A stretch of 21,898 bases of DNA from positions 1-21,898 of the IMG/VR virus record IMGVR_UViG_3300037628_000367; one strand, written 5' to 3'. The notes below the pieces were generated by a model. That model did no database searches. It saw only the letters and a program-made list of their open reading frames with translations, and was not told where the DNA came from. The position numbers and the translations under genes were made by a program. This stretch comes from a virus. Positions within the stretch are counted from its first letter, which is position 1, and every line of letters starts with the position of its first letter. Of this stretch, positions 10,234 to 17,970 are shown piece after piece.

Positions 10234-11451
10234 ATGCCATTCTCCGGCGCGGAAGTATCAGAGAAGGGGTTCCCCAGGGGTTGGGATGCGGACGCTGAAG
10301 ACCTAGCCTCGCAGCGCGTTTTCCGTGTCACCCAACTCCTGGAGGCGATGGTCTTCAGGCCCTTCTCCTGGAACATCTTCGCCTCCATGGGCCTGGAGTA
10401 CGCCTTCCACGGTGGCCTCATCGACAACGGCGTTGACGAGTGGGTGCTGATTGGGGACGGCATTGTCGAGCTAATGGATGGAGAGACTAACTTCATCGAA
10501 CGCTCGGACGCCGGGAACGTGGTCGTCAATCAGACCGGCTTCACGTACATCGGCTTCATCCCGATGGCCGAGATAGAAACGAGGAACGGCACGTTCATCG
10601 CCACGACCTACATCGACCGACGCCCCGAGATCGGTGGCGCTCCAGCGGGCGGGAGCGGGGCCACGATCACCTTCCCTCAGATCATCGGCCTCATCCTCAA
10701 TTCCCAGGTGCCTGTCGGGGCCGTGAAGCAGCACGAGGCGGCGCTCTGCATTCGGGCATTACAAGTGACACCGGGGACCTTCGGTGCAGGCTCGTGCGCT
10801 GCTCTGGGCGATTACACGTTCGGGAGGGATTTGGACATCCTCCAGGATCTCTTCGTTGGGCGCGATGCGATCATCAACGAAGACCTCCAGGTCATAGAGA
10901 CCATGATGGTGGGCGGGACCTTCACCGCCGAGAGCTTGGCCTTCTTTCTGGGTGCTGCCGTCTTCTCGGCCCTCGCCACGTTCGAGGCTGCGGTGGTCAT
11001 GGAGTCCACGCTCAACGTGCAGGGGCTCGCCACGTTCGAGGCCCAAGCACTCTTCCAGGCGCTCGCGACGTTCCAGGCTGCAGCCGTGTTCGAGTCCACC
11101 GTCAACATCGAAGGGGTCACGACCCTGGAGGATCAGGTCCGTCGAGGCATCCGCACGATTACGGCTGCAGATACGCCGTACACGCTGATCGAGACGGACT
11201 GGCACCTGAACGTGGACATCAGCCTGGGCTCCGTAGAGGTCCTGATCCCTGACGCAGCCGCCCACTTCTCGGCAGGGTTCACGGACCAGCTCCACTTCAA
11301 AATCATCGGCTCCGGTTTCGGGGAGCCGTTCGTGACGCTAACTCCCTCTGTGCCGGGGCAACTGATCGACACCTTTGAGGAGGCCATCCTGCGACGGAAC
11401 AACCTGTCGTTCACGCTGGTGACCGACGGCACAGGGTGGTGGATCCAGTGA
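10234..11451 (+). CDS. Tail-fibre/receptor-binding-like protein, 405 aa
   Basis: The ATG at 10234 follows the previous gene by six bases; SD is weak. The N-terminal 140 residues form a globular module (F-R-P-F-S-W-N-I-F-A-S, G-G-L-I-D-N-G-V-D-E-W, T-Y-I-D-R-R-P-E-I-G-G), probably virion-binding. A Gly-rich link (A-P-A-G-G-S-G-A) precedes a stalk with repeats L-A-T-F-(E/Q)-A about 30 residues apart (A246 and A276), suited to a trimeric beta-helix or collagen-like shaft. The last 100 residues (R-T-I-T-A-A-D-T-P-Y-T-L to D-G-T-G-W-W-I-Q) match the C-terminal domain common to phage fibres (T-A-x-x-x-x-Y-T-L ... D-G-T-x-W). No catalytic motif was seen, so a binding rather than depolymerase function is likelier. 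The host receptor is unknown. Confidence 0.78.
   Translation: MPFSGAEVSEKGFPRGWDADAEDLASQRVFRVTQLLEAMVFRPFSWNIFASMGLEYAFHGGLIDNGVDEWVLIGDGIVELMDGETNFIERSDAGNVVVNQTGFTYIGFIPMAEIETRNGTFIATTYIDRRPEIGGAPAGGSGATITFPQIIGLILNSQVPVGAVKQHEAALCIRALQVTPGTFGAGSCAALGDYTFGRDLDILQDLFVGRDAIINEDLQVIETMMVGGTFTAESLAFFLGAAVFSALATFEAAVVMESTLNVQGLATFEAQALFQALATFQAAAVFESTVNIEGVTTLEDQVRRGIRTITAADTPYTLIETDWHLNVDISLGSVEVLIPDAAAHFSAGFTDQLHFKIIGSGFGEPFVTLTPSVPGQLIDTFEEAILRRNNLSFTLVTDGTGWWIQ
10969..11148 (+). repeat. Two 90-bp (30-aa) tandem repeats in the fibre stalk
   Basis: The unit beginning A-L-A-T-F-E-A (residue 246) recurs 30 residues later as A-L-A-T-F-Q-A (residue 276), each followed by (V/A)-(V/F)-x-E-S-T-(L/V)-N-(V/I)-(Q/E)-G. 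An extra L-A-T-F-E-A occurs inside the first unit. The DNA is similar but not identical, pointing to an old duplication kept at protein level. Confidence 0.6.
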
Positions 11452-11612
11452 GCTTCGATCCCGGAGCTGATGCGGAAGAGGTACTACAAGGGATTGCCGA
11501 ACAGGCGAACAAAACCAGGGCTCTGCTGGAGGAGATTCTAAAGGTGCTGCTCAGGATTGAGAAGCACTGGGAGATCGCAACCGACGAGGAGATGGAAAAC
11601 GATGTTCATTAG
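11448..11612 (+). CDS. Small coiled-coil protein, 54 aa
   Basis: This short gene starts at a GTG at 11448 that overlaps the stop of the fibre gene (GTGA) and ends at a TAG at 11612, 11 bases into the next gene. The 54 residues include A-E-E-V-L-Q-G-I-A-E-Q-A-N-K-T-R-A-L-L-E and E-I-L-K-V-L-L-R-I-E-K-H-W, a long amphipathic helix with heptad-like spacing and an acidic tail (D-E-E-M-E-N-D). It could be an assembly chaperone or trimerisation helper for the fibre, from position only. Tight overlaps at both ends support a real gene. Confidence 0.6.
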   Translation: MSFDPGADAEEVLQGIAEQANKTRALLEEILKVLLRIEKHWEIATDEEMENDVH

Positions 11613-12195
11613 AGATCCACTCACCGAACAGGGCGCACGGGTAGCCGGTGGTCGGCTGCGGACAGAGGCAATCTCGGAGTCCCTGGAGGCCGACGCTTCA
11701 CGTAACGGCGAGGCCTTTACGCTCGCTACCTCCCAGAGCGTTCGCAGCCTGACGCTCAAGGTGGCAGACGTTGGCCCTGTCCTCTACATCCGAAACTTGT
11801 CGGAGTCGAAGATCCTGGTCGCGGACGGCTTCACCGCCACAGAGAGCGCACCGGGGACGATCCTGTTCCTGGTGAAGAATCCGGTCCTGGCGGTGATCGG
11901 GGCCAACGTCCCCATCGTCGCGTCCAACAGGAACTTCTCCTCGACCAGAGAGGCGAGCATCGAAGCCCACGTCTGGGACGAGTCGGGCGTGGTGGGACTC
12001 ACGGGCATCAGTGGCGGCGAGGAGGTCGCGTCGTTCCTCCGTCCGGTGCCTGCGGGCACGCTGGATCTGAAGAACGCAGTTCGCTTGGGTCGCTTGGACA
12101 GCGCCTACTTCGGCTACGAGAACCCGACTGCGGGGGCCATCGAAGCCTCGCTGGCCTTCCGCTTCCACATGGAGGACATTGAGGTCTTCACGTAA
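11602..12195 (+). CDS. Virion structural protein (beta-rich), 197 aa
   Basis: The ATG at 11602 has a GAGGAG sequence upstream and lies 11 bases inside the preceding small gene. The protein begins M-F-I-R-D-P-L-T-E-Q-G-A-R-V-A, then a largely beta-type stretch with V-R-S-L-T-L-K-V-A-D-V-G-P-V-L-Y-I-R-N, a Thr/Ala-rich loop, and I-V-A-S-N-R-N-F-S-S-T-R-E-A-S-I-E-A-H-V-W. The C-terminus has S-L-A-F-R-F-H-M-E-D-I-E-V-F. No signal or TM. It is likely a minor virion component, tail or head decoration; family not recognised. It is part of the uninterrupted structural cluster between the HTH gene and the portal. Confidence 0.6.
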   Translation: MFIRDPLTEQGARVAGGRLRTEAISESLEADASRNGEAFTLATSQSVRSLTLKVADVGPVLYIRNLSESKILVADGFTATESAPGTILFLVKNPVLAVIGANVPIVASNRNFSSTREASIEAHVWDESGVVGLTGISGGEEVASFLRPVPAGTLDLKNAVRLGRLDSAYFGYENPTAGAIEASLAFRFHMEDIEVFT

Positions 12196-12846
12196 ATGCT
12201 CGGGTTCGGTCTTCGCGATTTTCTGACCAAGCGGTCGGCAGGGATAGACATCTTCGGTGCTCTCAGGACGAGGGACACCGGCCTGCCGCCGTTCGGCAAC
12301 ACGGTCCAGGCGATCCCGTTCCAGGGCTTCTTCAGCGACGTGAACGGGGTGACCGACATGAGGGTGGACGGGTCGGTCGATCCGCAGTTCTTCGAGATCC
12401 GGCCCGACACGGATCGCGACCGCTACATCAAGACGGTCCAGATCACCATCGTGGACGCCCAGGCAACGCTGAACAGATTCGGGTTCATCACGGCCCTCAC
12501 CAACGGCACCCTCTTCGAGTGGGATCGGCTCGGTGAGACCGTGGAGCTCGCGGTGATGCGGACGAACTACGATCACGTCCGTTTGGCGGGGGGCCAACCG
12601 GCCTTCGGGACCGGGACATCGGCCTTCCAAGCCAGCAACGTCATCAGCACATCCGAGGCCTACCTGCCCATGGTGGACTTCCAGCTCATCTTCGGATTGC
12701 CGTGGGGGATCAGACTCGCGGCGGGCAGCGACGAAGTTCTCAGGCTCACGGTTCGTGATGACACCCAGGCGGTGGACGGCTACGATGCCCTGGCGCGTGG
12801 CTTCGAGATTGAACCAGAGGAGGCCCAGATGGGCCTCGGCACATAG
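12196..12846 (+). CDS. Virion structural protein, 216 aa
   Basis: The ATG at 12196 follows directly on the previous stop (TAAATG). The protein starts M-L-G-F-G-L-R-D-F-L-T-K-R-S-A-G-I-D-I-F and has a beta-rich middle (Q-A-I-P-F-Q-G-F-F-S-D-V-N-G-V-T-D-M-R, I-K-T-V-Q-I-T-I-V-D-A-Q-A-T-L), then A-S-N-V-I-S-T-S-E-A-Y-L-P-M-V-D-F-Q-L-I-F and L-R-L-T-V-R-D-D-T-Q. It ends in an acidic segment. I do not know the family. The fold looks like a jelly-roll or Ig-type beta sandwich, in line with a virion surface or neck component. Spacing to the portal gene is only 13 bases. Confidence 0.6.
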   Translation: MLGFGLRDFLTKRSAGIDIFGALRTRDTGLPPFGNTVQAIPFQGFFSDVNGVTDMRVDGSVDPQFFEIRPDTDRDRYIKTVQITIVDAQATLNRFGFITALTNGTLFEWDRLGETVELAVMRTNYDHVRLAGGQPAFGTGTSAFQASNVISTSEAYLPMVDFQLIFGLPWGIRLAAGSDEVLRLTVRDDTQAVDGYDALARGFEIEPEEAQMGLGT

Positions 12847-12859
12847 GAGGGGAAGGACC

Positions 12860-15238
12860 ATGGCTCTCGCTGCATCGCGCTTCGGAGGGAAAACCGGCTC
12901 GTCGTCCACGGCCATCGGGCCAGGTGGCAAGCGGTTCGACTTCGATCAGGTCCCCGACATCCGGGCCGAGGGGAACGATGGCCACGGCGAGAAGGACGAG
13001 CGGGACAGCGAGCGGATCGCGTGGGCGATCTACAGTTGGGACTCCCAGGACGACGTTCTCCGCAGGCGCGACCGGCAGATCGAAGAGAACATCAGGATGC
13101 TGGCTGGCCAGCAGTGGGCCGTCTTCAATCCGAGGATTGGGCGCTTCGTGGACGTCACCCAGTGGATGACGGCGGAGGAGAAAAAATGGAGGCAGCGGCC
13201 GGTCTTCAATAAGCTCCTCTCGTGGTTCATCATCACGCACGCCCGCATGAACGAGAACCCGCCTATCATCACCTTCATACCTGGGCCAGACCGGATCGAC
13301 GCGATGCTGGCTGCGACCCAGGACGTCATCTTCAAGACGAAGTGGCGGGAGGTGAAGATGGCCGAGGTGTGGGACGAGGCCAGCTCGTGGATCATCCCGG
13401 CCGGGACCGTCTACCTGCAGAGCACCATCGACCTCGACAAGGGCGACTTCATCGACTTCGCCGGCCAGGCAGACGAGGCCGGCATGGAGGGGCTCGAGCC
13501 GGAGCAGCAGCAGGCCGTCCTACAGGCCCAGGAGAACGGCGGCCAGGTCGGCTTCGATCAGGAGGGCGAGCTACAGTTCGATGAGGAGGGGCAGCCGCTC
13601 GGTCCCGAAGGTGCCCACTCCGAGAGGAAGGGAGACCTAGCGGTCGAGGTTCTCAACCCCGTCCAGGTGAGAGGCGAGTGGGGCCCAGCTCCATGGCACC
13701 AGAAGTCCTGGCACATGACGCGGAGCTTCCTCACGTCGGCCGAGATCTTCGACACCTACGGGATCAAGCTCAAGGGTGGCGAGCAGAGCACGGCCGAGGG
13801 TGGCAGCACGACCGGCATCCAGGAACGCCTGACCTACGGGAGCGGATACTTCGGGGCTGCGGATCCGTCCGTCTTCGGGGCCGACTTCAGCCAGGACGTG
13901 AGCATCCCGGAGGTCACCCACGAGGTGTTCACGATGTGGCACAAGCCCGCCAAGTTCGCTCGAATGAATGAGACGAAAGACGAGCCCGGCGGCAGGCTCC
14001 TGATCTGCACCCGCAAGCAGGTCCTGCACGACAGCACGAGGCCAGTCCGCTACGCCAACACGAGCCCGATCCGGCGGTTCGAGTTCGTCAGATTGCCCGG
14101 CCGACCGGCTGGTGGGAGCACTCCGCAGGAAGCGATGAATTTCCCACAAAGGGTGTTTAACAAGGTTGCCGCATTAATCATCGAACACGCGAACCTGTGC
14201 GCCAACCCGCTCAAGATCATCGACTCCCAGAGCGGTATCGAAGAGACTCAGATCACGAACCGACCGGGCCTGGCCATCAGCGTGAACCGGCGTGAGCGCG
14301 TGCCCCCGTTCGAGTGGGTCGCACCGCCGCCTCTGTCGTCCGACGCCTACCGCGTCCTGGAGTTCATGGCCCAGCAGATCGATGAGATGGGCAACCTGGC
14401 TGGGACCGAGGGAAACGCGCCGACCGAAGACGCTTCCGGCGAACTCGTGAAGGAGCTTCGCTTCAACTCCGACCGCTTCCTCGGCCCCACCATGCGTCGA
14501 GCTGCAGAGGAGTTCGCTCGCATGGCCGAGGACTGGGAAGTCCTCTTCCCGGTGATCTACGACGAGGAAGAGATCCTCTCCTACGCGGGCGAGGACAACG
14601 TCGCTCGGACGATCATCGTCCAGCCGGAGATGTTCGAGGAAGGGTCCGTGAACATCGTGGCCGACGTGGAGTCCATGCTCCCAGAGGGACGTGGCGAGAA
14701 GCAGAAGAACATCACGGCGCTCTACGCCAACGGTCTCTTCGGGCCTCCGGGAACGCCAGCGGCGGTGGCCACGTTCTTCGAGCTGAGTCAGTTCCCCCAC
14801 CTCGGGCGAGCTGGCAAGTTCGGAGGCATCCACCGGATCACGGCCGACCAGGAGAACGGCAAGCTCCTACAGGGTGTGCCCTTCAACGAGATCCCGGTCT
14901 TCGAGTGGTACAACGACCTGGTCCACCTGCTCTCGCACGAGGAGTTCATGTCTTCGCCGGAGTTCCTGGAGATCGAGCCGATCATCCAGAAACAGTTCGA
15001 GGCACACCGCCAGATGCACATCACGAACATCATGCTCAAGACGCTCCAGGCGGCCGAGGCAGATCCCGAAGGTGGCAGCGCCGGAGACAACCAGTTCGAT
15101 GGAAGCGACAACCCTTCCGGTGACGGAGCAGCAGGGTCGCCCGAAGGAGCTTCCACATCAGAGGCAGCAGTCTCTCCCGGATCCGAATCACGGAACCCGG
15201 AGGGCGTTGCCGAGGCACCAGCAGCGGCCGGTCAGTAG
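12860..15238 (+). CDS. Portal protein, 792 aa
   Basis: The start is the ATG at 12860, behind GGAGGGGAAGG; the alternative upstream start lies inside the previous gene. The protein is long for a portal, as in P22-type portals. The N-terminal part includes W-D-S-Q-D-D-V-L-R-R-R-D-R-Q-I-E-E-N-I-R, Q-W-A-V-F-N and R-P-V-F-N-K-L-L-S-W, a common opening of such portals. The middle has a Gln/Glu-rich insertion (residues about 210-250). Downstream come F-E-F-V-R-L-P-G, N-K-V-A-A-L-I-I-E-H-A-N, D-E-M-G-N-L-A-G-T-E-G-N and E-L-V-K-E-L-R-F-N-S-D. The last 80 residues are Ser/Gly/Glu-rich and probably disordered. Forms the dodecameric ring through which DNA is packaged by TerL. Confidence 0.85.
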   Translation: MALAASRFGGKTGSSSTAIGPGGKRFDFDQVPDIRAEGNDGHGEKDERDSERIAWAIYSWDSQDDVLRRRDRQIEENIRMLAGQQWAVFNPRIGRFVDVTQWMTAEEKKWRQRPVFNKLLSWFIITHARMNENPPIITFIPGPDRIDAMLAATQDVIFKTKWREVKMAEVWDEASSWIIPAGTVYLQSTIDLDKGDFIDFAGQADEAGMEGLEPEQQQAVLQAQENGGQVGFDQEGELQFDEEGQPLGPEGAHSERKGDLAVEVLNPVQVRGEWGPAPWHQKSWHMTRSFLTSAEIFDTYGIKLKGGEQSTAEGGSTTGIQERLTYGSGYFGAADPSVFGADFSQDVSIPEVTHEVFTMWHKPAKFARMNETKDEPGGRLLICTRKQVLHDSTRPVRYANTSPIRRFEFVRLPGRPAGGSTPQEAMNFPQRVFNKVAALIIEHANLCANPLKIIDSQSGIEETQITNRPGLAISVNRRERVPPFEWVAPPPLSSDAYRVLEFMAQQIDEMGNLAGTEGNAPTEDASGELVKELRFNSDRFLGPTMRRAAEEFARMAEDWEVLFPVIYDEEEILSYAGEDNVARTIIVQPEMFEEGSVNIVADVESMLPEGRGEKQKNITALYANGLFGPPGTPAAVATFFELSQFPHLGRAGKFGGIHRITADQENGKLLQGVPFNEIPVFEWYNDLVHLLSHEEFMSSPEFLEIEPIIQKQFEAHRQMHITNIMLKTLQAAEADPEGGSAGDNQFDGSDNPSGDGAAGSPEGASTSEAAVSPGSESRNPEGVAEAPAAAGQ

Positions 15239-15264
15239 GCCCGTCGCATCACTAGGAGGTAGTC

Positions 15265-16518
15265 GTGGCAGGAGAAGAAGAGGGCACCGCCGGAGAGGCC
15301 GGGTCCGAAGAGGTCAAAGAGGAAGAAGAGAAGGGTCCACCCAACATCGCTGACGCCCTCTCACGGGCGCGTGAGGTCCTGGCCGACAAAGGGACCATGA
15401 TGGGGATGGCCGACGACCAGAAGGGCGGCGAAGAGGAGGAGGAAGCCGATGGGGAAGAGGGCGCTGAAGGCGGCGAAGAAGACGAAGAGGAGGAAGCGGG
15501 CGAGGAGGAAGGCGGCGAGGCCGGAGAGGATGATGAAAAAGACGAGGAAGGTGAGGGATCCGATGCCGACGATGAGGTAGAGGACGAAGAGGAAAAAGAG
15601 GAGGAGGAGGAGGAAGAAGAGGAAGAAGAGGAGAAGGCCAAGCCGATCACGGTCTCGGTCCCAGGCCGGCAGCCCGACGATGAGGACATCGAGATCGAAG
15701 TCGATGATCAGGAGCTGGCGGAACGAATCGCACACCTGAAGAGCGGCTTCATGCGTGGCGAGGAAGTGCGGGAGCGCGAGGTGGCGATGAACGCCTCTGA
15801 GGACACGATGGCCGCACTGAGTGAGTCCTTCGAGGTCGATCCGGTCGGGTTCGTGGTGGAGTATACGGAGAAGGACGAGCTGCCCCAGGTGGCCCTCGCC
15901 CTGATCACGATGCCCGGAGTCTGGGAGGAGATATCCGCGCAGGTGGACAAGCTCTTCACCAACGAAGGGGAGCTGCGTACCCTCCAGGCCGAGATGAAAG
16001 CGAACCGCCTGGAGTCGAAGGAGAAGCTCCAGACGCGGGCTGCAGAGCGCAAAGAGAACGCCGAGAACGGCCGGAAGCTGGCCGTGGCGATAGACCTTAT
16101 GATCCCGGAAGAAGTGACGGATGCCAAGCGGGAACAGCTCATCGCGGACTTGACTCGCGACACCACTGACCATATCTCACGGAACAAGCTACCGTCGCTC
16201 GACGTCAAAGACCTCGTGCCGATCTTGGCTTCACGACTGGAAACGAACGGGATCGATCCACTCGATGCGAGGAAAGCGATCCAGAACGGCTCCCGTAGCC
16301 GTGGCAAAATTTCGACCAAGAAAGGTCTGAAGAAAAAGCCGAAGACCGGGCAAGAACTCGCTAAGGCCAGTGCCAAACGGAAGAAAGTGGCGGCAGCGCC
16401 TGGACCAGGCAGAAAAGCTGCACCCACCCAACCAACTAAGCTGCCAGCGGGGATGACGATCAAGGAGAGCATAGCCTTGGCCCGTGATAAGGGCTTGGCT
16501 GCATTCTCTAAGAGCTAA
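15265..16518 (+). CDS. Putative scaffolding protein with acidic N-terminal half, 417 aa
   Basis: A GTG at 15265 follows AGGAGG. Residues 1-135 are dominated by Glu/Asp, with an almost pure acidic run around residues 108-124. Next come I-T-V-S-V-P-G-R-Q-P and D-D-Q-E-L-A-E-R-I-A-H-L, then helical segments with coiled-coil character (about 150-260, E-L-R-T-L-Q-A-E-M-K-A-N-R-L-E-S-K). The C-terminal 60 residues are very basic (K-K-G-L-K-K-K-P, K-R-K-K-V-A) and end in a helix. A helical, highly charged protein between portal and major capsid genes, with a basic C-terminus, fits capsid scaffolding proteins, whose basic end contacts the shell. No protease motif was seen. Opposite charge halves may let molecules pack head to tail. 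Confidence 0.65.
   Translation: MAGEEEGTAGEAGSEEVKEEEEKGPPNIADALSRAREVLADKGTMMGMADDQKGGEEEEEADGEEGAEGGEEDEEEEAGEEEGGEAGEDDEKDEEGEGSDADDEVEDEEEKEEEEEEEEEEEEKAKPITVSVPGRQPDDEDIEIEVDDQELAERIAHLKSGFMRGEEVREREVAMNASEDTMAALSESFEVDPVGFVVEYTEKDELPQVALALITMPGVWEEISAQVDKLFTNEGELRTLQAEMKANRLESKEKLQTRAAERKENAENGRKLAVAIDLMIPEEVTDAKREQLIADLTRDTTDHISRNKLPSLDVKDLVPILASRLETNGIDPLDARKAIQNGSRSRGKISTKKGLKKKPKTGQELAKASAKRKKVAAAPGPGRKAAPTQPTKLPAGMTIKESIALARDKGLAAFSKS
15586..15637 (+). repeat. 52-base pure purine tract (GAG/GAA codons)
   Basis: From 15586 to 15637 the + strand has only A and G, mostly GAG and GAA glutamate codons, inside the acidic part of the scaffold-like gene. The opposite strand therefore shows a Ser-rich shadow frame. 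Such a tract can slip during replication and form triplex DNA, and copy number may vary between related phages. Confidence 0.8.
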
Positions 16519-16544
16519 TCCTCTGAGAAAAGGTTGGGGCACAA

Positions 16545-17894
16545 ATGGCCAGTGCGACTACCACCACCGATGCCATTACCGAGGCGATGAAGATCATCTT
16601 CTCGGATCCCCTGATCGTGAACATCGTGGAGGACAGCGAACTGCTGTCCATTTTTCAGACTGACATGAACGTCAGTGTGGACGATACGACCGGCGGTCGG
16701 TTCATCGAGATGGCGCACTACTTCCAGCTTCCTGCTGGTGTGGGTGCCAGGGCTGAGAACGAATACATCCCTGAGGCCGATGACCCCGTCTTCAAGAACT
16801 CCAGGCTCTTCCTTCGGAAGATCCAGGGGACTGTGGAGATGACCGGCGACACGATGCGACGGGTCGTGGGAGATGAAGGCGCTTTCATCAATTATATGGA
16901 GCGGGCGCTCCCGGATCTGGTGACTCGTTTGGTGAACGAGATCGACCGGATGTACATCGGATTCGGGGCCGGTATCAAGGCTCGAGCCGAACTCACGCCG
17001 GTGAAGACCTCCATCACCACGGTGGAAATCCAGGTCAACCGCTCCCTCGGAGTGGACGGCTTCACGGATGCCTTCCTTCAGTTCCTCGAAGGCGAGCAGA
17101 TCGTGTTCGATACTGCCGCAGATGGGCAGACGCTCATCACGGGCGGTGGCGATCAGTCACTGCAGGTCACGGACATCGATGAGGACAACAACACCATCCA
17201 GTTCACCGGATTGGAAGCTCTCATCGACGCTGTCGTGGCAGCCGGAGCAAACATCTATCTGTTCCCCGGCGACGAGGCCGGAGCTTCCTCCCAGACCGCT
17301 GGCGGCGTAGACCGCGAGATCGCTGGCCTGATGGCCGGAGCGGACGACGGTGGGATCATCGCGACGTACAACAACATCTCTCGGACGGGCGCTCTGTCTC
17401 GGCTGTGGAAGGCCATCATCATCGATGGTTCGGACGCAGCCTGGGGTGGCCAGCTCACCGAGGAACTGTTGTCGTTCGCGGACGACGAAGTGGCCGTAAA
17501 GGGCGCAGGACGGATCGACACCGTCATCACGTCACGCGCTGCAGCTCGCGGTTACTGGCAGTCCCTGAAGGGCGACCGGGTCTTCAACGATCCGCGTGCG
17601 TTCGCGGGTGGCCGGAATGGCTTGAGCATCATCCTGGGCGACCGGGAAGTGATGCTGAAGGTGGCCAGGAAGCTGCCGCCCGAGGTGGCCTTCGGGCTCC
17701 AGGCCGACACCTGGCGTCGTCTGACGCTCGGGACGTGGGACTGGGACGACCGGACGGGGAGCATTTGGAACCGCGTCACGGATAGCGTAGGGCGCAAGGA
17801 TGCGTTCTTCGCGACCGGGAATATGTACGAGCAACTTTTCTGCGTTGCTCCCCGGAAGAACGTCCGCATCGACAACCTCGACGCTTCGTTCTAG
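16545..17894 (+). CDS. Major capsid protein, 449 aa (HK97-type likely)
   Basis: The ATG at 16545 gives an N-terminus M-A-S-A-T-T-T-T-D-A-I-T-E-A-M-K. Capsid-type blocks are visible: F-I-E-M-A-H-Y-F-Q-L-P, E-A-D-D-P-V-F-K-N-S-R-L-F-L-R-K-I-Q-G, V-E-M-T-G-D-T-M-R-R-V, then A-L-P-D-L-V-T-R-L-V-N-E-I-D-R (spine-helix-like) and, in the C-terminal half, V-I-T-S-R-A-A-A-R-G-Y-W and R-N-G-L-S-I-I-L-G-D-R-E. A beta-rich insertion around residues 170-245 (L-E-G-E-Q-I-V-F-D ... I-Y-L-F-P-G-D-E-A) has the look of an added surface domain. Location after the scaffold gene supports the call. A strong hairpin follows at 17910. Confidence 0.85.
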   Translation: MASATTTTDAITEAMKIIFSDPLIVNIVEDSELLSIFQTDMNVSVDDTTGGRFIEMAHYFQLPAGVGARAENEYIPEADDPVFKNSRLFLRKIQGTVEMTGDTMRRVVGDEGAFINYMERALPDLVTRLVNEIDRMYIGFGAGIKARAELTPVKTSITTVEIQVNRSLGVDGFTDAFLQFLEGEQIVFDTAADGQTLITGGGDQSLQVTDIDEDNNTIQFTGLEALIDAVVAAGANIYLFPGDEAGASSQTAGGVDREIAGLMAGADDGGIIATYNNISRTGALSRLWKAIIIDGSDAAWGGQLTEELLSFADDEVAVKGAGRIDTVITSRAAARGYWQSLKGDRVFNDPRAFAGGRNGLSIILGDREVMLKVARKLPPEVAFGLQADTWRRLTLGTWDWDDRTGSIWNRVTDSVGRKDAFFATGNMYEQLFCVAPRKNVRIDNLDASF

Positions 17895-17909
17895 TCAGCA
17901 GGCGGGTAA

Positions 17910-17935
17910 CCCTGGGGGGTTTCGGCCCCCCAGGG
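17910..17935 (+). terminator. Strong hairpin after the major capsid gene
   Basis: CCCTGGGGGG (17910-17919) pairs perfectly with CCCCCCAGGG (17926-17935) around a TTTCGG loop: ten G-C-rich pairs, 16 bases after the mcp stop. No U-tract follows, so it more likely acts as an mRNA 3'-end stabiliser or partial terminator that raises capsid over downstream expression. Confidence 0.55.
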
Positions 17936-17970
17936 CCGCATCATTGGCTCTGAAAAAACGGAGAATTATC

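Noticed and set aside
11698-12930. 410-codon - strand open frame opposite structural genes
   Set aside because: His/Arg/Val-rich composition typical of a shadow frame, against two coupled + strand genes.
15361-16173. Leu/Phe-rich 270-codon - strand frame that looks like a membrane protein
   Set aside because: The apparent hydrophobic run is the complement of Glu/Asp codons in the scaffold-like gene. The Ser-rich frame at 15252-15689 has the same cause.
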